From NCBI RefSeq assembly GCF_016807805.1, contig NZ_CP063362.1, forward strand, positions 5,126,501 to 5,190,500: DNA of 64,000 nucleotides. Reading direction: 5' to 3'. Shown piece by piece: positions 20,848 through 29,651 of this stretch. The first letter of the stretch is position 1. Every line of letters starts with the position of its first letter. The translations under genes and the position numbers were made by a program. The notes under the pieces are model-generated. The model searched no databases. It saw only the letters and a list, made by a program, of their open reading frames with translations, and was not told the DNA's origin. Source of the DNA: Xanthobacter dioxanivorans (GTDB lineage Bacteria > Pseudomonadota > Alphaproteobacteria > Rhizobiales > Xanthobacteraceae).

Positions 20848-20942
20848 CCCTGCGGCACCAAAGGAGGCTTTGTGCCCTCCCCTGCCGCACGGCCCCGCGG
20901 GGCGGCACGCGAATTCACCACACCGGAGGTGCCGCAGGGGAG
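20848..20942 (-). other. Structured element with two mutually exclusive stems between coxA and ctaB
   Basis: On the transcribed strand a segment complementary to 20928-20942 (CTCCCCTGCGGCACC) can pair either with the segment complementary to 20848-20859 (GGTGCCGCAGGG, 12 perfect pairs) or with the one complementary to 20877-20890 (GTGCGGCAGGGGAG, 13 of 14). The two pairings exclude each other. A third stem of G/C (TGCCGC with GCGGCA, 20883-20907) lies inside. This could be an attenuator, an mRNA-processing element, or a decayed palindromic repeat. Confidence 0.4.
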
Positions 20943-20976
20943 CCGACTGGGACCCATCCGCGACACCCGCCGCACC

Positions 20977-22590
20977 TCACTTGATGCGCGGCAGCACCTC
21001 GAACTGGTGGTAGGGCGGCGGCGAGGGCAACGTCCATTCCAGCGTGGTCGCGCCGGGACCCCAGGGATTGTCGCCGGCCTTCTCCTTGCGGATGAAGGCG
21101 AGGGCCGTGCCGGTGAGGAAGATCAGCACCGCCACGCCCGAGATGTACGAGCCGATGGAGGAGACGAAGTTCCAGCCGGCGAAAGCATCCGGATAGTCCG
21201 CATAGCGGCGCGGCATGCCGGCGAGGCCGAGGAAATGCTGCGGGAAGAAGATCAGGTTCACGCCGATGAAGGTGACCCAGAAATGCAGCTTGCCCCAGAA
21301 TTCCGGGATCATGTAGCCGAACATCTTCGGGAACCAGTAGTACCAGCCCGCGAAGATGGCGAACACGGCGCCGAGCGAGAGCACGTAGTGGAAGTGCGCC
21401 ACCACGTAGTAGGTGTCGTGCAGCGAACGGTCGATGCCGGCGTTCGACAGCACCACGCCCGTCACGCCGCCCACGGTGAACAGGAAGATGAAGCCGATGG
21501 CCCACAGCATGGGCGTGCGGAACTGGATGGAGCCGCCCCACATGGTGGCGATCCAGGAGAAGATCTTCACCCCCGTGGGCACGGCGATGATCATGGTCGC
21601 GGCCACGAAGTAGGACTGCGTGCCGGACGACAGGCCCACCGTGTACATGTGATGCGCCCACACCACGAAACCCACCACGCCGATGGCGACCATGGCGTAG
21701 GCCATGCCCAGATAGCCGAACACCGGCTTGCGGGAGAAGGTGGACACGATGTGGGAGATGAGGCCGAACCCGGGAAGGATGAGGATGTAGACCTCGGGGT
21801 GGCCGAAGAACCAGAACAGATGCTGGAACAGGATCGGGTCGCCGCCGCCGGCCGGGTCGAAGAAGGTGGTACCGAAGTTGCGGTCGGTGAGCAGCATGGT
21901 GATGGCGCCGGCCAGAACCGGCAGCGACAACAGCAGCAGGAAGCCGGTGATCAGCTGCGACCAGGCGAACAGCGGCATCTTGTGCAGCGTCATGCCCGGG
22001 GCGCGCATGTTGAAGATGGTGGTGATCAGGTTGATGGCGCCGAGCAGCGAGGACGCGCCGGCGATGTGCAGCGAGAAGATCAAAAGGTCCATGGCCGGGC
22101 CGGGATGGCCGAGCTTGGACGAAAGCGGGGGATAGATGGTCCACCCGCCGCCGAATCCGTTGGTGCCCGGCGCGCCCTCCACGAACAGGGAGGAGATGGC
22201 GAGGATGAAGGCCGGGGGCAGCAGCCAGAAGGCGATGTTGTTGATGCGCGGGAACGCCGTGTCCGGCGCGCCGATCATCAGCGGGGCGAAATAGTTGCCG
22301 TAGCCGCCGATGAGCGCGGGCATCACCATGAAGAAGATCATGATGAGGCCGTGGCCGGTGGTGAACACGTTGAAGGCCTGCGGATCCTTGAAGATCTGGA
22401 GACCGGGTTCCTGCAGCTCCATGCGGATGGCGATGGACAGCGCGCCGCCCACGATCCCCGCCACGATGGCGAAGAGCAGGTACATGACCCCGATGTCCTT
22501 GTGGTTGGTCGAGAAGACCCACCTCTTCCAGCCTGTGGGGATGTGCGGGTCGGCGTGATCGTCGCTATGGGTGCCTGCGTAGCTGGCCAT
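20977..22590 (-). CDS. coxA: Cytochrome c oxidase subunit I
   Basis: 537 residues from [20 protein letters not shown], with AAGGAT-type ribosome-binding sequence upstream. Twelve transmembrane helices of a heme-copper oxidase are evident. The low-spin heme and CuB/heme a3 ligands lie in [44 protein letters not shown] and [16 protein letters not shown]. The HPEVY motif carries the CuB histidine and the cross-linked tyrosine, which places it in the A-type (aa3) family. It follows coxB after 143 bases. Confidence 0.98.
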   Translation of the reverse strand: MASYAGTHSDDHADPHIPTGWKRWVFSTNHKDIGVMYLLFAIVAGIVGGALSIAIRMELQEPGLQIFKDPQAFNVFTTGHGLIMIFFMVMPALIGGYGNYFAPLMIGAPDTAFPRINNIAFWLLPPAFILAISSLFVEGAPGTNGFGGGWTIYPPLSSKLGHPGPAMDLLIFSLHIAGASSLLGAINLITTIFNMRAPGMTLHKMPLFAWSQLITGFLLLLSLPVLAGAITMLLTDRNFGTTFFDPAGGGDPILFQHLFWFFGHPEVYILILPGFGLISHIVSTFSRKPVFGYLGMAYAMVAIGVVGFVVWAHHMYTVGLSSGTQSYFVAATMIIAVPTGVKIFSWIATMWGGSIQFRTPMLWAIGFIFLFTVGGVTGVVLSNAGIDRSLHDTYYVVAHFHYVLSLGAVFAIFAGWYYWFPKMFGYMIPEFWGKLHFWVTFIGVNLIFFPQHFLGLAGMPRRYADYPDAFAGWNFVSSIGSYISGVAVLIFLTGTALAFIRKEKAGDNPWGPGATTLEWTLPSPPPYHQFEVLPRIK

Positions 22591-22733
22591 GGCCGATATC
22601 CTTAGCTCCCGGCGGGGGCCGCAGCCGCCCTGTCCGTCTTCTTCTTGTCTTCGGCGTCGCACCGGCTGGCCCGGCGCGCCGCACTGGATTCCTCGTCAGG
22701 CGTCGCGCCGCCGGGCGGCGGGCGCGATCGACG

Positions 22734-23582
22734 TCAGCGCGCAGCGCCGGCGTCCGCCACCTTCACCCCGCTCTCGTCGTCGATGGCGGAGAACTTGGAC
22801 TTGGCCTGAGCGACCCAGGCGGCGAAGTCGGCCTCGCTCACCGCGCGCACCGCGATCGGCATGAAGGCATGGTCGCGCCCGCAGAGCTCCGAGCACTGGC
22901 CGTAATAGACGCCCTCGCGGGTGATCTTGAACCAGCTCTCGTTGAGTCGTCCCGGGTTCGCGTCGATCTTCACGCCGAAGGACGGCACCGCGAACGAGTG
23001 GATCACATCCGCCGAAGTCACCTGGATGCGGACGATCTTGTTCACCGGCACCACCACCTCGTTGTCGACGGCGAGGAGGCGCGGCTGGCCGGCCTTCAGG
23101 TCCTTCTCCGCCACGAGATAGGAATCGAAGCCGAAGCCACCATTGTCCGGGTACTCGTAGGACCAGTACCACTGGTGGCCCGTCACCTTCACCGTGATAT
23201 CCGGCTTCGGAATGTTCAGCTCGAGATGCAGCAGGCGGAAGGACGGAATGGCAATGAGCACCAGGATCATGACCGGGACCACGGTCCACGCCACCTCGAT
23301 CATGGTGTTGTGGCTGGTCTTGGAGGGCACCGGATTGCTGCGCTCGTTGAACCGCACCGCCACGATGACAAGCAGCACCAGCACGAACAGCACGATTGCG
23401 GTGATGATCCCGAGCAGCAGGTAGTTGAAATCGTGGATCTTCTCCATCACCGGCGTCGCAGCGCCCTGGAGGTTGATCTGCCAGGGGCTTGGCTCCCCCG
23501 TTCCAGCAAAAGCAGCGCTCGCGAACACCGCCGCAAAGGCGGTCCCGATGAAAACAGCGAGGGCGCGAAGGAGCGAATTCAT
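22734..23582 (-). CDS. coxB: Cytochrome c oxidase subunit II
   Basis: 282 residues. A cleavable N-terminal signal (ending ASAAFAG), two transmembrane helices (about 55-80 and 97-118) and a periplasmic cupredoxin domain holding the binuclear CuA centre are visible. The ligands lie in QCSELCGRDHAFMPI, with the upstream His in VIHSFAVPSFGVK. The aromatic patch WYWSYEYPD, used for electron entry from cytochrome c, is intact. It is the first gene of the oxidase cluster in transcription order. Confidence 0.98.
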   Translation of the reverse strand: MNSLLRALAVFIGTAFAAVFASAAFAGTGEPSPWQINLQGAATPVMEKIHDFNYLLLGIITAIVLFVLVLLVIVAVRFNERSNPVPSKTSHNTMIEVAWTVVPVMILVLIAIPSFRLLHLELNIPKPDITVKVTGHQWYWSYEYPDNGGFGFDSYLVAEKDLKAGQPRLLAVDNEVVVPVNKIVRIQVTSADVIHSFAVPSFGVKIDANPGRLNESWFKITREGVYYGQCSELCGRDHAFMPIAVRAVSEADFAAWVAQAKSKFSAIDDESGVKVADAGAAR

Positions 23583-24160
23583 CGTCTTGGACTCTCCCTG
23601 ATCCGGCTGATCGCCCGCCGGATGATCGTCTACCGGAAGACCGTCTGCCGAAGCCTGTTCCGGCCGGCATGCCGGCGGTGGACCGGAACGCGCAGCCGCA
23701 ACGGTGCCGCTGACGCACGCGAGTCCGCCGCAAATACCGGCAGCCTTTTTCCCTAGAATTCATCAAACACAATTGGTCGCGCCTTGCAATCGCCCGCCAT
23801 TCGCCCCGGATGCGACATTAAGTCGAAGACCCATGCGAGGCCCCCGGCCAGGCGTTTGGCGATGCCACGCGAGACCGCACCGCACCTGGATTCCGGGCGG
23901 GATTTGGGGGCCCTCGCACTCCCGCTCCGGGCGTATCCCGCTACGGCACACAGGACAAAATGGCGCGTGCGTGCCGGGCATCGCGGCGGGCTGACCGGGG
24001 CTGTGGAAGACTCGCCCCGCCGGGCGACGTATGGTCAAGGCGCGCGGCTTTTGCCGGCCGCCGCATTGTTGACAGGAAGGCTTGGGCATTAAGGCATTGG
24101 TTCACTAAATCAGATAAGGCAGGAGCCACCCGACGTGCCGGGTGGATGCCGGAGTTGCCG
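23583..24160. other. Divergent intergenic region between coxB and the IalB gene
   Basis: 578 bases with no supported gene. The IalB side has TTGACA at 24069 and TTGGGC at 24082, the latter 17 bases from CTAAAT (24105-24110), a plausible promoter. A hairpin (CCACCCG with CGGGTGG, 24126-24145) lies directly before the IalB ribosome-binding site. On the coxB side there is an AT-rich patch near 23745-23785. Short open frames here look like noise. Confidence 0.45.
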
Positions 24161-24760
24161 ATGCTCTTGACGTTCCCTGCTGGCTTTTCGTCCCTGCGCC
24201 GCCGCGCCCTCGCGGCCCTGGTCCGCAGCCGGGCGCGAGCTGCCGCTCCCCCCCGCGGGACCACCTATGGTGTGCTCGTCGCGGCGCTCCTCGCCGCGTT
24301 CACGGCGATCTCCCCTGCCGCCGCGCAGGGGGTGGTCAAGTCGGTCCACGGCGAGTGGCAGATCCGCTGCGATACCCCTCCCGGCGCCCAGAACGAGCAG
24401 TGCGTGCTGCTCCAGTCGGTGAAGGCGGAAGACCGGCCGAACGTGGGCCTCACCGTCCTCGCCCTCAAGACCGCCGACCAGAAGAGCCGCCTGCTGCGCG
24501 TCCTGGCCCCCCTCGGCGTGATCCTGCCCAAGGGCGTGCGCCTGGTGGTGGACGGGCAGGAGGTGACGCCGGCGCCGGCGCCCTTCGTGCGCTGTCTGCC
24601 CAACGGCTGCATCGCCGAGCAGGAGATCAGCGACGCCATGCTGAACCGCCTGAAGACCGGGCGCAGCGCGGTGTTCATCTTCTTCGAAACCGAGGAGGAG
24701 GGAATCGGCATGCCCCTCAGCCTCGAGGGCTTCGGCGCAGGTTTCGATTCGCTGCGCTGA
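24161..24760 (+). CDS. IalB (invasion-associated locus B) family exported protein
   Basis: 199 residues from the ATG at 24161, with GGAG seven bases upstream; an ATG at 24146 is an alternative. An Arg-rich head and a hydrophobic stretch (VLVAALLAAFTAISPAAA) form a signal peptide. The IalB domain follows: SVHGEWQIRCDTPPGAQNEQ, then CVLLQSVKAED, ending EGFGAGFDSL. Named after a Bartonella protein needed for red-cell entry, the family is widespread in free-living Hyphomicrobiales, so the name does not imply virulence. Cysteines in RCDTPPG, EQCVL and VRCLPNGC probably form disulfides. Confidence 0.85.
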   Translation: MLLTFPAGFSSLRRRALAALVRSRARAAAPPRGTTYGVLVAALLAAFTAISPAAAQGVVKSVHGEWQIRCDTPPGAQNEQCVLLQSVKAEDRPNVGLTVLALKTADQKSRLLRVLAPLGVILPKGVRLVVDGQEVTPAPAPFVRCLPNGCIAEQEISDAMLNRLKTGRSAVFIFFETEEEGIGMPLSLEGFGAGFDSLR

Positions 24761-24845
24761 TCCCGCCGCGCCGGCGGCATGCTTTGGACATGCTTGGCAC
24801 GCACAAGGCGAAGCGTGAGCACGACAGGGGGGCAGGGAGAGGCGC

Positions 24846-26696
24846 ATGCACGGGGATGAACACGCGCTCTTCGGTGCTGCCCTCGCCTTTCTCTGCGCCG
24901 CGGTGATCTCCGTACCCGTCGCCAAGCGCCTCGGCTTCTCACCCGTCGTCGGCTACCTTCTGGTCGGTATCGCCATCGGTCCGGTGGGCTTCAACGTCGC
25001 CAATCCGGGGACCGTCTCCACCATCGCCGAACTCGGCGTGGTGATGCTGCTGTTCCTGATCGGGCTGGAGCTGAAGCCGTCGCATCTCCTGTCCATGAGC
25101 CACTACATCTTCGGGCTCGGGACCGCGCAGCTGGCGCTCACGGCGCTCGCCTTCGCGCTTTTGGCCTATTTCGGCCTCGGCTTCGGGGCCGCGGCGGCGG
25201 TGGTGAGCGGCCTCGCCCTTTCGGTGTCGGGCACGGCGATCGCCCTTCAGCTCCTCGGCGAGCGCGGCGAGCTGTCCACGCCCTACGGCCAGCGTACCTT
25301 CTCCATCCTCCTGTTCCAGGACATCGCGGTGGTGCCGCTGCTCGCGCTCGTGCCGCTGCTCGCCCCCGGCGGCGAGGCGGAGCTGGCGCGCGACCCCAAG
25401 GCGACGCTGATGCAGGCGGGCCTCGCGGTGGCGGCCATCGCGGTGATCGTGGTGTCGGGACGCTATCTGCTCAACCCCCTGTTCCGGGTGCTCGCCCGCT
25501 CCGGCGCCCGCGAGGCCATGACGGCCGCGGCCCTCATGGTGGTGCTGGGGGCGGCCGGCCTCATGGAGGCGGCGGGCATGTCGGCGGCGCTCGGCGCCTT
25601 CCTCGCCGGCCTGCTGCTGTCGGAAAGCACCTTCCGCCACGAGCTCGAAGCCAATGTGGATGCCTTCCGCGGCCTGCTGCTCGCCGTGTTCTTCATGAGC
25701 ATCGGCATGTCGCTCAACATCCAGGTGGTGCTCGACCACGTGCCCAGCCTGCTGGTGGGCACGCTGGTGGTGGTGGTTGTGAAGAGCGTGGTCGTCTATC
25801 TCGTGTTCCGCGCCGACAACATCGCAACCACCGATTCGCTGCGCGCATCGGTGACGCTGATGTCGGCCGGCGAGTTCGCCTTCGTGCTGTTCCCGCTCGG
25901 CCTCGACACCGGCATCCTCAAGACCCAGCAGGCCGACCTTCTCATCGCGCTCGCCGCGCTGACCATGATTCTCGGCCCCCTGCTGTTCGCAGGCCTCACC
26001 CGGCTGCTGCCGCGCCTGACGCCGGCCAGGGCCGAGCCGCCGGCCGACGACTTCACCGATGCCGACGGCTCGGTGCTCGTCATCGGCTTTGGCCGCTTCG
26101 GGCAGATCGTCTCCCAGTGCCTGCTCGCGCAGGATGTGAGCGTCACGATCATCGACAAGGACGTGGAGATGATCCAGAGCGCCGGCCGCTTCGGCGTGCA
26201 CATCTATTATGGCGACGGCACGCGCCTTGACGTGCTCCGCGCGGCGGGGGCGGAGACGGTGGAGGTCATCTGCGTCTGCGTGGACAACAAGGAGGACGCC
26301 AACCGCATCGTGGAGATCGTGCGCGCCGCCATGCCCCACGCGCGGCTTTATGTGCGCAGCTTCGATCGCGTGCATTCCATGGAGCTCCTGCGGCTGGGCG
26401 TCGACTACGAGCTGCGCGAGACGCTGGAATCGGCCCTTGCTTTCGGCGAGCAGACGCTGACCGCGCTCGGCGTATCGGCCGCCGTCGCCGCCGAACAGGT
26501 GGCCGACGTGCGCCAGCGCGACCGGGCACGGCTGGAGCGCCAGCTGGAGGAAGGCATTTTCGCCGGCGCCGGCGAAGACGCCTGGCGTGGCCGCAAGGTG
26601 GAGCCGGAACCGCTGACCACCCCGGAGAAGCCCGCACGCCCGCTCAACCCGGAAGCACAGGACATCCTGCGGCACGAGACCGAATTCTCCGGCTGA
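24846..26696 (+). CDS. Kef-type monovalent cation:proton antiporter (CPA2) with TrkA-N domain
   Basis: 616 residues. About 12 transmembrane helices of the Na+/H+ exchanger fold occupy residues 1-390, with family stretches LPVAKRLGF-like VAKRLGFSPVVGYLLVGI, LFLIGLELKPS and LFQDIAVVPLLALVPLL. A cytoplasmic RCK/TrkA-N domain starts around residue 410 with the nucleotide-binding VLVIGFGRFGQIVSQ followed by the acidic IIDKD. KefB/KefC homologues export K+ in exchange for H+ under electrophile stress and are gated by glutathione adducts; no KefF-type partner is adjacent. Transcribed 85 bases after the IalB gene. Confidence 0.93.
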   Translation: MHGDEHALFGAALAFLCAAVISVPVAKRLGFSPVVGYLLVGIAIGPVGFNVANPGTVSTIAELGVVMLLFLIGLELKPSHLLSMSHYIFGLGTAQLALTALAFALLAYFGLGFGAAAAVVSGLALSVSGTAIALQLLGERGELSTPYGQRTFSILLFQDIAVVPLLALVPLLAPGGEAELARDPKATLMQAGLAVAAIAVIVVSGRYLLNPLFRVLARSGAREAMTAAALMVVLGAAGLMEAAGMSAALGAFLAGLLLSESTFRHELEANVDAFRGLLLAVFFMSIGMSLNIQVVLDHVPSLLVGTLVVVVVKSVVVYLVFRADNIATTDSLRASVTLMSAGEFAFVLFPLGLDTGILKTQQADLLIALAALTMILGPLLFAGLTRLLPRLTPARAEPPADDFTDADGSVLVIGFGRFGQIVSQCLLAQDVSVTIIDKDVEMIQSAGRFGVHIYYGDGTRLDVLRAAGAETVEVICVCVDNKEDANRIVEIVRAAMPHARLYVRSFDRVHSMELLRLGVDYELRETLESALAFGEQTLTALGVSAAVAAEQVADVRQRDRARLERQLEEGIFAGAGEDAWRGRKVEPEPLTTPEKPARPLNPEAQDILRHETEFSG

Positions 26697-26976
26697 CGCC
26701 CGCGCCCCGTCCGGGCCTCATCTGCCCGACTTGACCCTGGCCATGGCGGTGAACCCGCATCCCGCCACAAAAACAGGGCCTGCGCCCTGCCGTTTGCCGG
26801 GCCCACGGGTCGGCATGCGCTCTAAACCGCTTCCATTTTTGTGATTTCGGCGGGACGATGGCGTAAGATTCCCGGCATGGCTCTCCGCATGTGCGCGACG
26901 AGAGGGGGGTCGGGACGTGGCGGCGTGCGGCCAGATTGCGTAATCTGATCGAACGCGACTCCGATGGGGTGCGTGG
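26697..26976 (+). other. Intergenic region before the DUF937 gene
   Basis: 280 bases without a supported gene. A 6-bp inverted repeat (CAGATT GCGT AATCTG, 26932-26947) lies 29 bases before the DUF937 start and could be a regulator site. An AT-richer patch occurs at 26825-26870. Confidence 0.4.
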
Positions 26977-28005
26977 ATGGATCAGTTCGTGGAAATGCTG
27001 CGGGCGGCGCAGGGCGGCCAGGCGATCGAGAACATCGCCCGGATGTACGGCCTTTCCGGCCAGCAGGCCCAGATGCTGACGGAAGCGGTGATGCCCGCCT
27101 TTGCCGAGGCGTTCAAGCAGGCGTCCCAGTCGCCCGAGGCCCTCGCCTCCCTCATGGCGCTCATGACCAGCGGGCCCTACGGCGCGTTCTACAGTCAGGC
27201 GGCCGCGCCGGCCGAACTGAGCCGGGCCGGCACCGCCGCGCTCGACACCGTGTTCGGCTCGTCCGAGGTGAGCCGGGCGGTAGCCGCCCAGGCCGCCGCC
27301 TCCACCGGCCTCGGCATCGCCATGGTGCGGCAGACCATGCCGACCCTCGCCACCCTGGTGGTCGGCGGCCTCGCCAAGTCGCTGGCCGCCTCCGGCGCCA
27401 TCCAGACCATGCTCGCCGCCATGCTGAGCCGGATGCCGGGCCAGACCGAGCAGCGCGTCGCGCCGATCTCCAGCGGCAATCCCTGGATCGACGCCTTCCT
27501 CGCCTTCACCAGCACGGCGGTGGAGACGGCACCCCGCCCCGCCCCGTCCACCGGCAATCCCTGGGCCGACGCCTATGCGCAGATGATGTTCCAGCGCGCC
27601 GCCCCGCCGCCTGCCCCCGCCCCGGCGCGCACGCCGACGAATGCCTGGCAGGATGTGGTGAACGCCATGGCCACCACCATGACGCAGGCCGGCATGCCCG
27701 CCACCAAGGCGCCGCCGCCGGAGCCGCCGCCCCCGCCATTGCTGCCATTCCAGCAATTCTTCGCCCAGCTGTTCGCGCAAGGCTTCCCGCCCGCCTTTCC
27801 CGGCGTCGCGACGGAAGGGGCACGGCCCACCTATTCCGTGCCCGAATTCTGGATGGACATGATGAAGGCGGGCACGCCCCGGGACGTGCAGGAAGCGGAA
27901 ACGCTGCCGCCGGAAAAACCGCGGCTGGTCAAGCCCATGGGCGATACAAAGGATGCCCCGCGCGGCAGCGGCAAGCCGCCCGCTTCCGGGCGCGAGGGGC
28001 GCTAG
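26977..28005 (+). CDS. DUF937-like protein with proline-rich C-terminal half
   Basis: 342 residues starting MDQFVEMLRAAQGGQAIENI. The N-terminal ~160 residues are Ala/Gln/Met-rich helices of the DUF937 kind (IENIARMYGLSGQQAQMLTE, then AVMPAFAEAFKQ), with hydrophobic glycine-rich stretches (LATLVVGGLAKSLAAS). The later part has two SGNPWIDAF/TGNPWADAY repeats, poly-proline tracts and phenylalanine-rich FQQFFAQLFAQGFPPAFPG. No function is known. No signal peptide is visible. It may be a scaffold or a small-molecule-storage protein, but nothing in the sequence decides this. Confidence 0.75.
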   Translation: MDQFVEMLRAAQGGQAIENIARMYGLSGQQAQMLTEAVMPAFAEAFKQASQSPEALASLMALMTSGPYGAFYSQAAAPAELSRAGTAALDTVFGSSEVSRAVAAQAAASTGLGIAMVRQTMPTLATLVVGGLAKSLAASGAIQTMLAAMLSRMPGQTEQRVAPISSGNPWIDAFLAFTSTAVETAPRPAPSTGNPWADAYAQMMFQRAAPPPAPAPARTPTNAWQDVVNAMATTMTQAGMPATKAPPPEPPPPPLLPFQQFFAQLFAQGFPPAFPGVATEGARPTYSVPEFWMDMMKAGTPRDVQEAETLPPEKPRLVKPMGDTKDAPRGSGKPPASGREGR

Positions 28006-28075
28006 AACGCGGTCCCCACCGCGGGCTCACCGCCTGTCCGGGTGGTGAGATGATGCGGACCCGATTCCCCACGGA

Positions 28076-28121
28076 CACCTGTCACGCGCGCACCTGTCAC
28101 GCGTCTACCTGATCACGCGTG
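28076..28121. repeat. Three imperfect 15-bp tandem repeats
   Basis: CACCTGTCACGCGCG (28076), CACCTGTCACGCGTC (28091) and TACCTGATCACGCGTG (28106) stand head to tail between the DUF937 stop and the convergent DUF1127 terminator. The 15-base period is about 1.5 helical turns. Confidence 0.75.
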
Positions 28122-28152
28122 AACGCCATCCACCGGTCCAGAACGGAAAACG

Positions 28153-28182
28153 ACCCGCGCCGGTTGCGGACGGCGCGGGTCG
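28153..28182 (-). terminator. Rho-independent terminator of the DUF1127 gene
   Basis: A perfect 11-bp stem (GACCCGCGCCG with CGGCGCGGGTC, 8-base loop) is followed on the minus strand by GTTTTCC. It lies about 50 bases beyond the DUF1127 stop. Confidence 0.8.
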
Positions 28183-28233
28183 AGGCACGGCGGAGTCGAG
28201 GGGCGCTTCCGCCGGATCAGAATGCGTTGAGGC

Positions 28234-28566
28234 TCAGGCCCCGATGCGCGTGCGGTCCCACGCCGCCAGACGGGCAGCAGTCCGACGCTCGGTGGCGCGC
28301 AGCACCAGCATCCGGGTGGGGTCGCGGGTCAGCGGCGTGGCCGCAGCATCGCGCAGGTCGGAGCGGGTCAGGCCGATGTCGCGCAGCATGTGGTCGTCGC
28401 AGGAGGCGAGTTGCGACAGCACGCTTCGACGCTCGATCGCGCGCCCAACGGCGCCCGCGGCTTTCACGCCACGGCCCACCACCCCGACGAAAGCGAGGCA
28501 GAGGCTGGCCACCATCTCGCCCACGGGGGCGACGACGATCCTGCGGGTTTCACCATGGACGCTCAT
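28234..28566 (-). CDS. DUF1127 (YjiS-like) small protein
   Basis: 110 residues from the ATG at 28566, chosen because GGAG lies 6 bases upstream; further in-frame starts exist at 28572, 28578 and 28581 (GTG). The DUF1127 motif, an Arg-rich amphipathic helix, is RRSVLSQLASCDDHMLRDIG followed by LTRSDLRDA (about residues 46-75). Many DUF1127 proteins are under 75 residues; this one has an extra hydrophobic N-terminal stretch and a basic tail. Members in Rhodobacter and Agrobacterium affect RNA turnover and stress or phosphate responses. It is divergent from the LysR gene, a frequent pairing in this order. Confidence 0.85.
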   Translation of the reverse strand: MSVHGETRRIVVAPVGEMVASLCLAFVGVVGRGVKAAGAVGRAIERRSVLSQLASCDDHMLRDIGLTRSDLRDAAATPLTRDPTRMLVLRATERRTAARLAAWDRTRIGA

Positions 28567-28717
28567 GTTCATCTCCATCACCCGGTCGGCTCCGCGCGGT
28601 CTCCTTTCTGAGTCCTGGGGGCTTCTCCAGCCACCCGATTTCGCGGTGCGTCGCTTCGGTGTCCTTCTTTTGAGCGCGATGGATAAATCACGCTAGCGAA
28701 TGTTTTTCATCTCTCGT

Positions 28718-28732
28718 ATCATAATGTGTGAT
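28718..28732. promoter_or_regulatory. Candidate LysR-type binding site
   Basis: ATCATAATGTGTGAT is a near-perfect 15-bp inverted repeat in the only AT-rich part of the divergent DUF1127/LysR intergenic region, 21 bases before the LysR start. Its size and position suit autoregulation by the LysR protein. Confidence 0.45.
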
Positions 28733-28752
28733 GAATAAGGCGGGGCCTGCGC

Positions 28753-29634
28753 ATGACAGCCATGCTCGATCCGGACCAATTGCGAACCTTTGTCGCCATT
28801 GCCGAGACCGGCAGTTTCACCCGTGCGGCCGAGGTGGTGCACAAGACACAGTCGGCCGTTTCCATGCAGATGAAGCGGCTGGAGGAGCGCGTCGGCCGGC
28901 CCGTCTTCGTGCGTGACGGACGGGCCTCGCGCCTCACCGAGGATGGCGAGCGGCTGCTGGATTTCGCCCGGCGCATCGTGAAGCTGAACATGGAGGCGGT
29001 GTCGAGCTTCGTCGAGGCCGCCCTGTCCGGGCGGGTCTGCCTCGGCGTGCCGGACGACTATGCCGACCGCTACCTGCCGGACATCATGGCCCGCTTCTCA
29101 CGCACCCACCCATCGGTGGAGCTCACCGTGATCTGCGAGCCGTCGACGGAACTGGTCCAGCACATCGCCGCCGGCACCATCGACCTCGCCATCATCACGG
29201 CAACGGAGATCACCTCGCGCAACGCCCATGTCATCCGGCGCGAACGCCTGATGTGGGTGGCCTCGGCGCGCCATGCGGTGCATCTGGAAACACCGGTGCC
29301 GCTGGCCCTCGGCCGGCCCACCTGCCAGTGGCGCGACCTGGCGGTCACGCGCCTCGCCGGGGCGGGCCGGGGCCATCGCGTGCTCTATACCAGCCCCAAT
29401 TCGGGCGCGGTCGCGGCCGCTGTGCTCGCCGGCCTGGCGGTTTCGGTGCTTCCGGAATCGGCGCTCAGGCCCGGCATGCGCGTGCTCGGGCCCTCGGATG
29501 GCTATCCGCCCTTGCCCCCCTGCGACATCGGGCTCCTGCGCAACCGGCACGAGCCCTCGGTGCTTGCCGACGCGCTGGCCCAACACATCGTGCAGGGCCT
29601 CGACAACCTCACCGAACTCGACGCCGCGCAGTAA
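28753..29634 (+). CDS. LysR-family transcriptional regulator (divergent from DUF1127)
   Basis: 293 residues. The winged helix-turn-helix is at residues 5-65 (LDPDQLRTFVAIAETGSFTR, then AAEVVHKTQSAVSMQMKRLE), followed by the LysR substrate-binding fold of two alpha/beta lobes. A second in-frame ATG at 28762 gives the more common MLDPDQLRTF start. The effector domain has ITATEITSRN and SPNSGAVAAAVLAGLAVSVLP, the latter typical of the second lobe. It probably controls itself and the DUF1127 gene; the inducer is unknown. Confidence 0.9.
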   Translation: MTAMLDPDQLRTFVAIAETGSFTRAAEVVHKTQSAVSMQMKRLEERVGRPVFVRDGRASRLTEDGERLLDFARRIVKLNMEAVSSFVEAALSGRVCLGVPDDYADRYLPDIMARFSRTHPSVELTVICEPSTELVQHIAAGTIDLAIITATEITSRNAHVIRRERLMWVASARHAVHLETPVPLALGRPTCQWRDLAVTRLAGAGRGHRVLYTSPNSGAVAAAVLAGLAVSVLPESALRPGMRVLGPSDGYPPLPPCDIGLLRNRHEPSVLADALAQHIVQGLDNLTELDAAQ

Positions 29635-29651
29635 CCCGGCCGGAGCCGCCT

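Noticed and set aside
24161..24760. IalB as a virulence factor
   Set aside because: The family is common in free-living Hyphomicrobiales; nothing else in the window points to a pathogen.
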